Source: Marinobacterium sp. xm-d-530 (GTDB lineage Bacteria; Pseudomonadota; Gammaproteobacteria; Pseudomonadales; Balneatricaceae). Taken from it: 41,395 nucleotides of DNA. The position numbers and the translations under genes were made by a program. Location of the stretch: positions 1 through 41,395 of the forward strand of contig CATEEE010000259.1 of NCBI GenBank assembly GCA_949499045.1, given 5' to 3'. A model generated the notes under the pieces. That model did not search any database and was not told the origin of the DNA. It saw nothing but the letters and a program-made list of their open reading frames with translations. This document shows, piece after piece, positions 27,396 to 36,007 of this stretch. Within the stretch, counting starts at the first letter, position 1. Each line of letters begins with the position of its first letter.

Positions 27396-28562
27396 TTATT
27401 TGTTCAGGAAAAGTTCGCGTCCAATCAGCATTCGACGAATCTCAGAAGTGCCAGCACCGATTTCATAAAGTTTGGCATCCCTGAGAAGTCTTCCTGTCGG
27501 GAACTCGTTCACATATCCGTTTCCTCCTAAAAGTTGGATAGCATCCAGAGCCATTTTGGTTGCTGTTTCAGCGGTGTATAAAATCACTCCTGCACAATCT
27601 TTGCGACTTGGTTCACCTTGCATAGCGGCCTGAGCTACCGTGTATGTGTACGACTTACACGCGTTCATCAACGTGTACATGTCTGCAATTTTTCCCTGCA
27701 CAAGTTCAAATTCTCCAATGGCTTGACCAAATTGTTTTCTATCACGAATGTACGGCACTGAAATATCCATGGTAGCTTCCATAATTCCAAGTGGACCACC
27801 TGCAAGTACCAATCGCTCGTAATCTAGACCAGACATAAGCACACGAACACCACCGTTGAGTTCACCCAAGATGTTCTCTTTAGGTACTGGACAGTCTTCA
27901 AACAGCAATTCACACGTGTTTGAACCACGCATACCTAATTTGTCGAGTTTTTGATGGCGTGAAAAACCTGGATAATCACGCTCTACAATAAATGCTGTGA
28001 TTCCTTTGGGGCCTGCAGATGTGTCTGTTTTCGCATAGACAACATAGGTATCGGCATCTGGACCGTTAGTGATCCACATCTTGTTACCGTTTAGTAGATA
28101 ATGATCACCGTTATCACGAGCAGTAAGTTTCATCGATACAACATCAGAACCAGCGTTGGGTTCAGACATAGCTAGTGCACCAACGTGATCCCCGCTAATC
28201 AGTTTTGGTAGATATTTTTGTTTCTGTTCTTTTGTGCCATTTCTATGAATTTGGTTAACACAAAGATTTGAGTGGGCTCCGTAGGAGAGGCCAACAGAAG
28301 CTGATGCACGACTGATCTCCTCCATCGCAATGACATGTGCTAAATAGCCCATATCAACGCCGCCGTATTCTTCTTTAACTGTAATCCCCAGAAGACCCAT
28401 ATCACCGAACTTTTTCCAAAGATCTTTAGGAAATTCGTTTTTCTCATCAATTTCTGCTGCGCGAGGTGCTATCTCTTTTGCTGCAAAAGCATTGATGCCA
28501 TCACGTAACATGTCCAGAGTTTCGCCATGGCCGAAATTTAGTCGAGAAAATTGTGAAATCAT
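27396..28562 (-). CDS. liuA: Isovaleryl-CoA dehydrogenase
   Basis: A 388-residue acyl-CoA dehydrogenase that oxidises isovaleryl-CoA to 3-methylcrotonyl-CoA. It shows the isovaleryl-type active site: the glutamate of most relatives in EGT is replaced by glycine (GAGTSEIRR near the end), and the base is instead Glu249 in [15 protein letters not shown], as in human IVD (Glu254). Other family segments are [21 protein letters not shown] and [12 protein letters not shown]. It is the first enzyme gene of the leucine operon, 11 bases after liuR. Confidence 0.95.
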   Translation of the reverse strand: MISQFSRLNFGHGETLDMLRDGINAFAAKEIAPRAAEIDEKNEFPKDLWKKFGDMGLLGITVKEEYGGVDMGYLAHVIAMEEISRASASVGLSYGAHSNLCVNQIHRNGTKEQKQKYLPKLISGDHVGALAMSEPNAGSDVVSMKLTARDNGDHYLLNGNKMWITNGPDADTYVVYAKTDTSAGPKGITAFIVERDYPGFSRHQKLDKLGMRGSNTCELLFEDCPVPKENILGELNGGVRVLMSGLDYERLVLAGGPLGIMEATMDISVPYIRDRKQFGQAIGEFELVQGKIADMYTLMNACKSYTYTVAQAAMQGEPSRKDCAGVILYTAETATKMALDAIQLLGGNGYVNEFPTGRLLRDAKLYEIGAGTSEIRRMLIGRELFLNK

Positions 28563-28573
28563 AACGTCATCCT

Positions 28574-28984
28574 TTAATTATTTGATTTTTTTGAATTTGT
28601 TTTTAGATTTTGAAGTGCTTCCAGGCACCGGGTCTCTGCCGAGGTAAGCTCAGCTTGCAGATTTGCTATATCTTCCAGTTGCTGTGATAGCTCAGCTCTT
28701 TTGATGGTAATAACTTCAATTAGTCGTTTAAGTTGTTTCTCACTTCCTGAGTTCGTTTTGTCCCAAAGAGAGAATAGCTCCCGTATTTCTGCCAAAGAAA
28801 AGCCAAGTCTCTTGCCTCTGAGAATTAGTTTTAATCGAACACGATCTTGTCGTGAGTAAATGCGTGTCTGCCCACTCCTCTTAGGGAAAAGAAGTTTTTG
28901 GTCCTCATAGAAGCGAACGCTTCTAGTAGTGAGGTCAAACTCTCTAGCCAGTTCGCTAATAGAAAATGTTGTCTGCTGCTTCAT
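28574..28984 (-). CDS. liuR: MerR-family regulator of leucine/isovalerate utilisation
   Basis: A 136-residue MerR-type regulator: winged helix-turn-helix at 8-70 ([22 protein letters not shown], split here as SISELAREF and [11 protein letters not shown]) and a C-terminal coiled coil (about 80-130) for dimerisation. It has no cysteine cluster, so it is not a metal sensor; LiuR proteins are thought to respond to acyl-CoA intermediates. It is the first gene of the liu operon and has a near-perfect palindrome 41 bases upstream of its start (29025-29040). Known biology: LiuR regulates liu operons in many proteobacteria. Confidence 0.9.
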   Translation of the reverse strand: MKQQTTFSISELAREFDLTTRSVRFYEDQKLLFPKRSGQTRIYSRQDRVRLKLILRGKRLGFSLAEIRELFSLWDKTNSGSEKQLKRLIEVITIKRAELSQQLEDIANLQAELTSAETRCLEALQNLKTNSKKSNN

Positions 28985-29281
28985 GTCATCACTCAGTTAT
29001 TGTGATCCATAACAATATCTGTACTTAACGTTAACGTAAACATTAATAGGGGAAAACCTTTATTTTTTGTTTATTGAGGGTTAAAAATATAAGTCTCTGA
29101 TATATATAGTAAAATTATTGAAAATAGACCTATTTCGCCGCTTTATTATACTAAAGTCTTACTTCACAACCCCTATTTGCAATTGCTAGGTTTGTCGTAA
29201 GCAAAGACATTCTGAGAGCACCAATCTGATGTTGCGCCGTAATAAAAATAAATCAGTAATTAACTGGAGAGATCAGTTTTC
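28985..29281. promoter_or_regulatory. Divergent control region between liuR and livG
   Basis: This 297-base AT-rich region lies between the divergent leucine operon and the Liv transporter operon. It holds the LiuR-like palindrome close to liuR. On the livG side a weak promoter may be TTGAAA (29118-29123) with TATTAT (29144-29149), though the 20-base spacing is long. LivG has GGAGAG at 29266-29271, ten bases before its ATG. I see no RNA gene or second palindrome in the rest. Confidence 0.45.
29025..29040. promoter_or_regulatory. Putative LiuR operator upstream of liuR
   Basis: TTAACGTTAACGTAAA is a 16-base near-perfect palindrome (one mismatched pair) centred between 29032 and 29033, in the leader of liuR. 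Its core CGTTnACGTAAA also occurs at 33992-34007 before the thiolase operon. Position and symmetry fit a MerR-type operator. That LiuR binds it is inference. Confidence 0.65.
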
Positions 29282-30046
29282 ATGTGTGCCGACTATGTAT
29301 TGCAGACAAAGAACCTCGTTAAAGAATTCAAAGGTTTTACGGCGGTTGACGACGTTAATCTAAATGTTGAGCGAGGCTCAATTCACGCTTTGATTGGTCC
29401 AAATGGGGCAGGCAAAACAACCGTGTTCAACCTCCTTACTAAGTTCTTGATACCTACATCGGGTCAGATTTTGTTCAACGGTAATGACATTACCAGTATG
29501 AAATCTGCGGAAATTGCTCGAAAAGGTGTGGTTCGTTCTTTTCAAATATCAGCTGTTTTTCCACACCTGACCGTTCTGGAGAATGTTCGTGTTGCTTTAC
29601 AGCGGAAAGAGGGCAATAGCTTTCATTTTTGGAAATCAGATAAAGTCCTAAATCGTCTCAATGACAGAGCCATTGAGCTACTTGACTCTGTAGGGCTAGC
29701 GAGTCATGCGGATTCCTTAACAGTCGATCAGCCTTATGGCCGCAAAAGAGCTCTCGAAATAGCAACGACCCTTGCTCTGGATCCCGAATTGATGCTTCTA
29801 GATGAGCCCACTCAAGGAATGGGGCATGAAGATGTGGAATCTGTATCTGATTTGATAAAAAAAGTGTCTAAAGACCGCACTATCTTAATGGTGGAGCACA
29901 ACCTACACGTAGTTTCAAAGCTTGCAGATAAAATTTCTGTTCTTCAAAGAGGTTCGATTTTAACTGAGGGCGATTATGAAACAGTGTCTAGTGATAGCCG
30001 TGTTAAAGAGGCCTATCTAGGGGTTAGTGAAGAGGAGACAGCATAG
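29282..30046 (+). CDS. livG: Branched-chain amino acid ABC transporter ATP-binding protein LivG
   Basis: A 254-residue ABC ATPase. Walker A is GPNGAGKTT (about residues 39-47), the Q loop SFQISAVFPHLTV, the signature region is the reduced form PYGRKRALEIA, Walker B is LMLLDEPTQGMG, and the switch histidine lies in MVEHNLHVV. The pattern is of the LivG branch, the first cytoplasmic ATPase of the HAAT uptake system. It opens the transporter operon and overlaps the livF start by one base (TAGTG). Position beside the liu and mms operons supports leucine/isoleucine/valine as the ligands, though some HAAT systems carry other amino acids or amides. Confidence 0.9.
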   Translation: MCADYVLQTKNLVKEFKGFTAVDDVNLNVERGSIHALIGPNGAGKTTVFNLLTKFLIPTSGQILFNGNDITSMKSAEIARKGVVRSFQISAVFPHLTVLENVRVALQRKEGNSFHFWKSDKVLNRLNDRAIELLDSVGLASHADSLTVDQPYGRKRALEIATTLALDPELMLLDEPTQGMGHEDVESVSDLIKKVSKDRTILMVEHNLHVVSKLADKISVLQRGSILTEGDYETVSSDSRVKEAYLGVSEEETA

Positions 30047-30756
30047 TGGTATCAGGTAACGAGAAAATTCGCATACAAAATCTCCATGCTTTTTACGGTG
30101 AGTCTCATATTCTTCACGGCATTGATTTGCATGTTTTGCAGGGTGAGCTAGTGACACTGCTTGGCAGAAATGGTTCAGGTCGATCCACTACCTTGCGCTC
30201 GATCATGAACATGGTGGGTCGAAGAACTGGAAGTATCAATATAAACGGTTCCGAAACTCTTGATTTACCAGCTCATCGAATTGCGCACTTGGGTGTTGGG
30301 TATTGTCCAGAAGAGCGTGGAATATTTTCAAGTTTAAATGTAGAAGAGAATTTGTTGCTTCCACCAACCGTCAGAAGTGACGGCATGTCCGTGGATGAAA
30401 TATATGAGGTGTTTCCCAATCTTTTTGAAAGAAGATTCAGTCAGGGTACTCGTCTTTCAGGTGGTGAACAGCAGATGTTGGCCATAGCCCGCATTCTCCG
30501 TTCGGGCGCAAATATTCTTCTTCTTGATGAAATTACTGAAGGCCTGGCGCCGGTGATTGTCAAAAAGCTCGGCGATGTCTTACTTGAACTAAAGAAACGT
30601 GGTCTAACGGTTTTATTGGTCGAGCAAAATTTTCGATTTGCGGCACCTATTGCTGACAGACACTATGTGGTTGAGCATGGCCATATTGTTGAAGAAGTCC
30701 GCAAAGATGAGCTTGAAGCAAAAACACCTCTTTTAAATACACTGTTAGGTGTGTAA
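30046..30756 (+). CDS. livF: Branched-chain amino acid ABC transporter ATP-binding protein LivF, Walker A variant
   Basis: A 236-residue ABC ATPase of the LivF branch with signature LSGGEQQM, Walker B ILLLDEITEG and switch histidine region LLVEQNFRF (glutamine in place of histidine, normal for LivF). Walker A reads GRNGSGRST: the lysine that contacts ATP phosphates is Arg46 (codon CGA). The start is a GTG overlapping the livG stop by one base, with GAGGAG at 30032-30037, so translation is coupled. In Walker B the usual proline after Glu is isoleucine. The partner LivG keeps its lysine, so the transporter may still work with one modified site. Confidence 0.88.
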   Translation: MVSGNEKIRIQNLHAFYGESHILHGIDLHVLQGELVTLLGRNGSGRSTTLRSIMNMVGRRTGSININGSETLDLPAHRIAHLGVGYCPEERGIFSSLNVEENLLLPPTVRSDGMSVDEIYEVFPNLFERRFSQGTRLSGGEQQMLAIARILRSGANILLLDEITEGLAPVIVKKLGDVLLELKKRGLTVLLVEQNFRFAAPIADRHYVVEHGHIVEEVRKDELEAKTPLLNTLLGV

Positions 30757-30849
30757 CGAACCATGTTGTTTGTGAATTTTTCGCGAGCAACCGGTAACAA
30801 CTATGTCGGCCCTGGGTCTCATAAATATAAAAACGAGAAGGAAAATTGT

Positions 30850-32064
30850 ATGAAATCAATTAAACCCCAAATGCTAGCGTCCGCGATCGGTGCTGCAATT
30901 TCAATATCAGCGGCTAATGCGGCTGGAATTAGCGGAGATACTGTTAAAATTGGTGTTCTTGCAGATATGGGCGGCGTTTATGCTGATATCTGTGGAGCTG
31001 GCTGTGTAACAGCAGTTGAAATGGCAGTTGAGGATTTCGGCGGCAGCGTTTTAGGAAAACCAATTGAAATCGTTAGTGCTGATGACCAGAACAAAGCCGA
31101 TGTCGGTGCAGCTATTGCTAGAAAATGGCTAGACACCGAAGACGTTGATGCAATTACTGGACTTGTTGCTTCATCCGTTACCGGAGCAGTAACCGAAATT
31201 ACAAAGGAAAAGGGCAAACTAGCGCTAATTTCCACCTCCGCTTCTCACGCTTTTACAACGAAAGCTTGTTCGCCATACAACGCTCACTGGACATATAACG
31301 TAGTTGCCCTGGCAAACGGTACTGTTAAACCGATGGTGCAATCTGGTAAGAAAAAATGGTTCTTTATTACTGCAGATTATGCATTTGGTCATGCTCTGGA
31401 GGGGGTCGCAAGCAAGGTTGTAGCTGAAAATGGTGGTGAGGTTGTAGGTACTGCGCGTGCGCCACTTGGAACAACTGACTTCTCATCATTTGTTCTTCAA
31501 GCTCAATCATCAGGTGCTGATGTTGTAGCGCTTGCAAATGCTGGTTCAGATTTCGTTAACTCACTTCAGTCTGCCGTTGAATTTGGTCTTACTGAAACTA
31601 CCGATGTGGCAGGACTGTTGGTATTTACGCCAAATGCACAGGCGCTCGATCCTGAAGTTGCAGGTGGTATGCGTTTAACGACGGGCTTCTATTGGGATCT
31701 TGATGATCAGACACGCGCGTGGTCTAAACGTTTCAAAGAACGTCATGGTTCGATTCCTGCTATGGGACAGGCGGGTGCTTACTCGATGACCACACATTAC
31801 CTTAATGCTATCAAGGAAGCCGGTACAGATGAAGCTGAAGCGGTTATGGCAGTTATGAAACAAAACAAGCCTAACGACTTCTTTGCCAGAAACGCTTATC
31901 TTCGCGCAGATGGAAGAATGGTACACGATATGTATCAAGTTCGTATTAAAAATGGATCTGAGCGAAGCAATCCAGACGATATTTTCGAGGTTGAAAAGGT
32001 CATTCCTGGTGAGGAAGCCTTCGGACCAATGTTGGATCAGTGTAACTTCGTAGCTTCGAAGTAA
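30850..32064 (+). CDS. livJ: Branched-chain amino acid ABC transporter substrate-binding protein LivJ/K-type
   Basis: A periplasmic binding protein of 404 residues from the chosen start. It begins with a Sec signal peptide (MKSIKPQ, hydrophobic core, cleavage after ANA at about residue 24), followed by KIGVLADMGGVYADI, the type I periplasmic-binding fold typical of the HAAT family. An upstream in-frame ATG at 30763 would add 29 residues before the signal, but GAGAAGGAAAA directly precedes the ATG at 30850, so I use that one. Cys48 and Cys52 (DICGAGC) may form a disulfide. It lies 93 bases after livF, with a hairpin after its stop. Confidence 0.88.
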   Translation: MKSIKPQMLASAIGAAISISAANAAGISGDTVKIGVLADMGGVYADICGAGCVTAVEMAVEDFGGSVLGKPIEIVSADDQNKADVGAAIARKWLDTEDVDAITGLVASSVTGAVTEITKEKGKLALISTSASHAFTTKACSPYNAHWTYNVVALANGTVKPMVQSGKKKWFFITADYAFGHALEGVASKVVAENGGEVVGTARAPLGTTDFSSFVLQAQSSGADVVALANAGSDFVNSLQSAVEFGLTETTDVAGLLVFTPNAQALDPEVAGGMRLTTGFYWDLDDQTRAWSKRFKERHGSIPAMGQAGAYSMTTHYLNAIKEAGTDEAEAVMAVMKQNKPNDFFARNAYLRADGRMVHDMYQVRIKNGSERSNPDDIFEVEKVIPGEEAFGPMLDQCNFVASK

Positions 32065-32077
32065 TCTGACCTACATT

Positions 32078-32105
32078 AGCTGATGGGCATTCCTGCCCAT
32101 CAGCT
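32078..32105 (+). terminator. Strong hairpin between livJ and livH
   Basis: AGCTGATGGGCA (32078-32089) pairs perfectly with 32094-32105 around a TTCC loop, followed by CAATTTTC. It lies 13 bases after the livJ stop and 21 bases before livH. It looks like a partial terminator or 3' stabilising stem that would keep binding-protein mRNA more abundant than that of the permeases. Confidence 0.7.
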
Positions 32106-32126
32106 CAATTTTCAAGGGATAGAGCA

Positions 32127-33014
32127 ATGGCGTCACTCCTCGACATCAATCTTTTTGGTCTTTTTGGTCAACTTTTAGTTGGTCTCATCAACGGATCTTT
32201 TTATGCGCTTTTAAGTCTTGGTCTAGCAATAATTTTCGGACTTCTGAAGATTATCAACTTTGCCCATGGTGCCCTCTACATGTTAGGTGCTTTTTTGGCT
32301 TGGATGGCGTTGCAGTATTTTGGAATTAATTATTGGGTCGCGATTATTGTTGTCCCCATAATTGTCGCCGCAATTGGTATTTTGATTGAACGGATATTAT
32401 TACGACCAATTTCCAACGAAGATCATTTATATAGCCTACTACTGACATTTGGAGTGGGTCTTATATTCCAGGGGGTTTTTACCCACATCTTCGGGTCATC
32501 AGGCCTATCCTACAAAATACCACCAGAGTTGAAAGGTGGTTTTAAATTACCTTTTATGTACCTCCCAACTTACAGAGGGTGGATCATCTTTGTTTCTCTT
32601 CTTGTGTGCGGGCTAACCTGGTACATGATAGAGAAAACAAAACTTGGTGCTTATCTTCGTGCCGGTACAGAGGATCCCAAGTTGATGCAAGCCTTCGGGA
32701 TTAATGTTCCACTAATTGTGACCTTAACGTTTGGTTTTGGTGTTGGGCTGGCTGGCTTGGCGGGTGTTTTAGCCGCGCCAATCTACTCAGTATCCCCTTA
32801 CATGGGTTCTAACCTACTAATAGTAGTCTTCGCAATCGTAGTAATTGGTGGAATGGGTTCTATCGGTGGAGCAATAATTACGGGCTTAATAATGGGAATA
32901 CTTGAAGGCCTCACTAAGTACTTTTACCCAGAGGCATCAACGACCATTATTTTTGTTGTCATGGTGATTGTTTTGTTGATAAAGCCAGCAGGCTTGTTTG
33001 GTAAAGAGAATTAG
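32127..33014 (+). CDS. livH: Branched-chain amino acid ABC transporter permease LivH
   Basis: A 295-residue, highly hydrophobic inner-membrane permease with about eight membrane segments. The LivH pattern is visible: the N-terminal GLINGSFYALLSLGLAIIFGLLKIINFAHG segment (here seen as NGSFYALLSLG and KIINFAHGAL), the central AFGINVPL loop with the EAA-like ATPase contact, and the GLAGLAGVLAAPI helix. It pairs with LivM, encoded eight bases downstream. AGGG precedes the ATG. Confidence 0.92.
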   Translation: MASLLDINLFGLFGQLLVGLINGSFYALLSLGLAIIFGLLKIINFAHGALYMLGAFLAWMALQYFGINYWVAIIVVPIIVAAIGILIERILLRPISNEDHLYSLLLTFGVGLIFQGVFTHIFGSSGLSYKIPPELKGGFKLPFMYLPTYRGWIIFVSLLVCGLTWYMIEKTKLGAYLRAGTEDPKLMQAFGINVPLIVTLTFGFGVGLAGLAGVLAAPIYSVSPYMGSNLLIVVFAIVVIGGMGSIGGAIITGLIMGILEGLTKYFYPEASTTIIFVVMVIVLLIKPAGLFGKEN

Positions 33015-33022
33015 GAGCAATC

Positions 33023-33952
33023 ATGCTGAATATATCTAAATCCACTCTGATACTCGTTGTACTTGGCCTGATTGCACCCTATGTGCTGTATCCAGTTTTT
33101 GTTATGAAAATTTTATGCTTTGGTTTGTTTGCCATGGCTTTTAACTTACTTCTTGGATACGTAGGTCTACTATCATTCGGGCACGCGGCATTTTTAGGAA
33201 CCGGTGGCTACGTTACAGGTTACCTTGTTATGGAAACAGGGCTAAGTCCTGAGCTTGGCATTTTATTCGGGACTATTGCCGCTGGTCTTTTAGGGGCTGT
33301 TTTCGGCAAGCTAGCAGTAAAACGAGAAGGAATTTACTTTGCCATGGTCACTTTGGCACTTGCGCAGCTTGCTTTCTTTTTCTTTCTTCAGGCCCCATTC
33401 ACCGGTGGTGAAGACGGAATGCAGGGCATACCCAGGGGAACGCTCTTTGGCTTTATAGATCTTAATGACAGTTTGAACATGTATTACACGGTACTTGCAG
33501 TCTTTCTTTTCGGTTTTTGGCTCATTAAGAGAACGATCCATTCACCATTTGGCCAGGTTTTAAAAGCTATTAGAGAAAACGAACCTCGCGCTTTATCACT
33601 TGGCTACAATGTTAATGATTACAAATGGGTCGCTTTCATAATATCAGCAAGCCTTGCAGGGTTAGCAGGTTCGACTAAAACGCTTGTTTTCCAATTAGCT
33701 TCACTTACGGATGCTCATTGGCATATGTCTGGTGAAGTAGTGCTTATGACGCTACTCGGAGGCATGGGTACATTATTTGGCCCATTAGTCGGCGCTGCTT
33801 CAGTGGTCACAATCCAAAATTACCTATCCGGTGGCGAGCTGGGTAACTACATCCACATCATTATGGGTGTGATCTTTGTAGTGTGTGTATTGGCTTTCCG
33901 CAGCGGTATTGTTGGTGAGTTTCAAAAATTCATGAAGAAAAATTTTAATTAA
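33023..33952 (+). CDS. livM: Branched-chain amino acid ABC transporter permease LivM
   Basis: A 309-residue inner-membrane permease with about eight to ten hydrophobic helices. Characteristic LivM segments are NLLLGYVGLLSFGHAAFLG (residues about 43-60), the KAIRENEPRALSLGYN coupling loop and LLGGMGTLFGPLVGA. It forms the heterodimeric channel with LivH. It is the last gene of the transporter operon, followed six bases later by an intrinsic terminator. Confidence 0.92.
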   Translation: MLNISKSTLILVVLGLIAPYVLYPVFVMKILCFGLFAMAFNLLLGYVGLLSFGHAAFLGTGGYVTGYLVMETGLSPELGILFGTIAAGLLGAVFGKLAVKREGIYFAMVTLALAQLAFFFFLQAPFTGGEDGMQGIPRGTLFGFIDLNDSLNMYYTVLAVFLFGFWLIKRTIHSPFGQVLKAIRENEPRALSLGYNVNDYKWVAFIISASLAGLAGSTKTLVFQLASLTDAHWHMSGEVVLMTLLGGMGTLFGPLVGAASVVTIQNYLSGGELGNYIHIIMGVIFVVCVLAFRSGIVGEFQKFMKKNFN

Positions 33953-33957
33953 TATTT

Positions 33958-33981
33958 AGGGGGGTTATCCCCCTCTCTTTT
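33958..33981 (+). terminator. Intrinsic terminator of the liv operon
   Basis: AGGGGG (33958-33963) pairs with CCCCCT (33969-33974) around a GTTAT loop, followed by CTCTTTTT. The GC-rich stem, T-run and position just after the livM stop fit a rho-independent terminator. It separates the transporter operon from the LiuR-like site of the thiolase operon. Confidence 0.85.
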
Positions 33982-33991
33982 TAAATATCAC

Positions 33992-34007
33992 ATTACGTTT
34001 ACGTAAA
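33992..34007. promoter_or_regulatory. Putative LiuR operator upstream of the thiolase operon
   Basis: ATTACGTTTACGTAAA contains the palindrome TTACGT-TT-ACGTAA (33993-34006), centred about 29 bases before the thiolase start. It shares 13 of 16 positions with the palindrome at 29025-29040 near liuR. It sits between the liv terminator and the first gene, where a promoter must lie. I infer LiuR control of acetoacetate use; binding is untested. Confidence 0.65.
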
Positions 34008-34028
34008 CTTTCATTTTGCAGGTGCGTT

Positions 34029-35210
34029 ATGAGTAAAGATCCAATTGTCATTGTTAGTGCTGTCCGAACCCCAATGGGGGGCATGATGGGTGTTTTTAAA
34101 GACGTTAGAGCACCAGATTTGGGTGCCACAGCAATTAATGCAGCCATTAATCGAGCAGGAATTTCTAAAGCTGATATTGATGAAGTGATCATGGGTTGTG
34201 TCCTTCCAGCAGGTCTTGGTCAAGCACCGGCTCGTCAAGCTTCGCGTGCTGCAGGCTTACCGGACGCGACCGGCTGTACAACCATCAACAAGATGTGTGG
34301 TTCTGGGATGAAAGCAGTCATGCTTGCTCATGATCAACTTGCAGCGGGTACAATTGATGTAATGGTTGCAGGTGGTATGGAGAACATGAGCCAAGCGCCA
34401 TATCTATTGCCAAAAGCTCGTGCAGGTATGCGAATGGGACATTCGCAAGTCATAGATCATATGTTTTTTGATGGTCTTGAGGATGCCTATGAAGGTGGTT
34501 TGATGGGACTTTATGCCCAGAAAACTGCAGATGACTATTCAGTCACTCGAGAAGCGATGGATGACTTTGCCATTAATTCATTAGAAAAGGCGCTTGGTGC
34601 GATCGACCGCAAAGAGTTCGTTGAAGAAATTGCACCGGTTAGTGTGAAGACACGAAGAGGTGAGGCACTTATTGAGTTGGATGAACAACCTGGTAATGCC
34701 AGGATAGATAAAATTAGAACTCTCAAACCGGCCTTCAAACAAGATGGAACGGTAACTGCTGCAAATTCCAGTTCGATTTCTGATGGGGCTTCAGCCCTTT
34801 TATTAATGCGCGAATCTACAGCAAAGTCCAAAGGTCTAAAACCTCTGGCTCGAATAGTATCTCATACTACTCATGCTCAGTTGCCCGCTGAGTTCACCAT
34901 TGCGCCTATTGGCGCTATTCAGAAAGCCATCAAAAGAGCCAACTGGGAACTTGATTCAGTAGATTTGTTCGAGATCAATGAAGCTTTTGCGGTTGTAACT
35001 TTGTTAGCGGTCAACGAGCTTGGCCTTGATATCTCCAAGGTTAATGTACGAGGCGGTGCATGTGCGTTGGGACATCCGATCGGCTCAAGTGGTTCTCGTA
35101 TCCTCGTTACTCTGATTCATGCACTTAAGCAAAGTGGCAAAAAACGCGGTCTAGCGTCACTTTGTATTGGCGGTGGCGAAGCAACTGCAATGGCGATTGA
35201 GATGGTTTAA
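34029..35210 (+). CDS. Acetyl-CoA C-acetyltransferase (thiolase)
   Basis: A 393-residue biosynthetic-type thiolase that splits acetoacetyl-CoA into two acetyl-CoA, or forms it. The nucleophile is Cys90 in INKMCGSGMK, the His349 motif is GHPIGSSG, and the second acid/base Cys379 lies in CIGGGE. Length is normal for a tetrameric thiolase. It heads a plus-strand operon containing acetoacetyl-CoA synthetase, so it completes leucine catabolism; it could also cleave 2-methylacetoacetyl-CoA from isoleucine. AGG lies six bases before the ATG, and a LiuR-like palindrome is just upstream. Confidence 0.93.
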   Translation: MSKDPIVIVSAVRTPMGGMMGVFKDVRAPDLGATAINAAINRAGISKADIDEVIMGCVLPAGLGQAPARQASRAAGLPDATGCTTINKMCGSGMKAVMLAHDQLAAGTIDVMVAGGMENMSQAPYLLPKARAGMRMGHSQVIDHMFFDGLEDAYEGGLMGLYAQKTADDYSVTREAMDDFAINSLEKALGAIDRKEFVEEIAPVSVKTRRGEALIELDEQPGNARIDKIRTLKPAFKQDGTVTAANSSSISDGASALLLMRESTAKSKGLKPLARIVSHTTHAQLPAEFTIAPIGAIQKAIKRANWELDSVDLFEINEAFAVVTLLAVNELGLDISKVNVRGGACALGHPIGSSGSRILVTLIHALKQSGKKRGLASLCIGGGEATAMAIEMV

Positions 35211-35223
35211 GGAGTGGGTTCGA

Positions 35224-35985
35224 ATGCAAATTAAGAATAATGTTTTTGTTATTACCGGAGGTGGCCGCGGTTTAGGTCGTGCAATGGCTGAAAGTCTTGC
35301 CAAACAGGGAGCTAGCCTAGCTCTCATCGACCTAAATAATGAGAACCTTCTGGAAGCAACTTCTTCCTGTGAGTCTCTTGGAGGCAAAGCACAGGGATAC
35401 GTTTGTGATATCACGGTCGAGAAAGACGTTGAGGAATGTTTCGTAAAAATTAAAAAAGACTTTGGACAAATCAATGGATTAGTGAATAACGCAGGCTTGA
35501 TGCGTGACGGTATGTTGATCAAAGTGAAAGACGGTGAACTTCAAGCAAAAATGTCTGTTGATCAGTTTCAGTCGGTTGTAAACGTTAATTTGCTGGGTAC
35601 CTTTCTCTGTGGTCGCGAGGCCGCTGCGATTATGGCGACACAGGGAGAGGGAGGGGTCATTGTTAATATCTCTTCAGTTTCACGAGCTGGCAATATCGGG
35701 CAGACCAATTACTCAGCTACAAAGTCTGCGGTAGCAACAATGGTTACAAGCTGGGCGGGTGAGTTGGCACGCCACGGAATTAGGGTGGGTGGTATCGCTC
35801 CAGGGGTCATTGCCACTGAGATGACAGCACAAATGAAACCTGAAGCGATAGATCGGATGATATCGGCTGTACCCCTTCGTCGATTGGGTGAGACAGCTGA
35901 GATGGCTCATACTCTTCAATACATCATAGAAAATGACTTTTTTACCGGCCGTATCATAGAAATGGATGGCGGATTGAGAATTTAG
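35224..35985 (+). CDS. Short-chain dehydrogenase, probable 3-hydroxyacyl-CoA dehydrogenase
   Basis: A 253-residue classical SDR from the chosen start. The cofactor motif TGGGRGLG is at about 10-17, LVNNAG near 85, and the catalytic Ser-Tyr-Lys set is in ISSVSRAG and YSATK. A longer frame from 35167 overlaps the thiolase end; the ATG at 35224 has AAGGAG at 35209-35214 and gives a normal N-terminus. FabG-like sequence plus a position between thiolase and MaoC hydratase suggests a 3-hydroxyacyl-CoA (possibly 3-hydroxy-2-methylbutyryl-CoA) dehydrogenase, or an acetoacetyl-CoA reductase. Substrate unproven. Confidence 0.85.
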   Translation: MQIKNNVFVITGGGRGLGRAMAESLAKQGASLALIDLNNENLLEATSSCESLGGKAQGYVCDITVEKDVEECFVKIKKDFGQINGLVNNAGLMRDGMLIKVKDGELQAKMSVDQFQSVVNVNLLGTFLCGREAAAIMATQGEGGVIVNISSVSRAGNIGQTNYSATKSAVATMVTSWAGELARHGIRVGGIAPGVIATEMTAQMKPEAIDRMISAVPLRRLGETAEMAHTLQYIIENDFFTGRIIEMDGGLRI

Positions 35986-36007
35986 TTAAATATATGAGGA
36001 AAATGGC

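Noticed and set aside
30763-30849. Longer start for livJ
   Set aside because: It would put 29 residues before a clear signal peptide; a strong ribosome binding site supports 30850.
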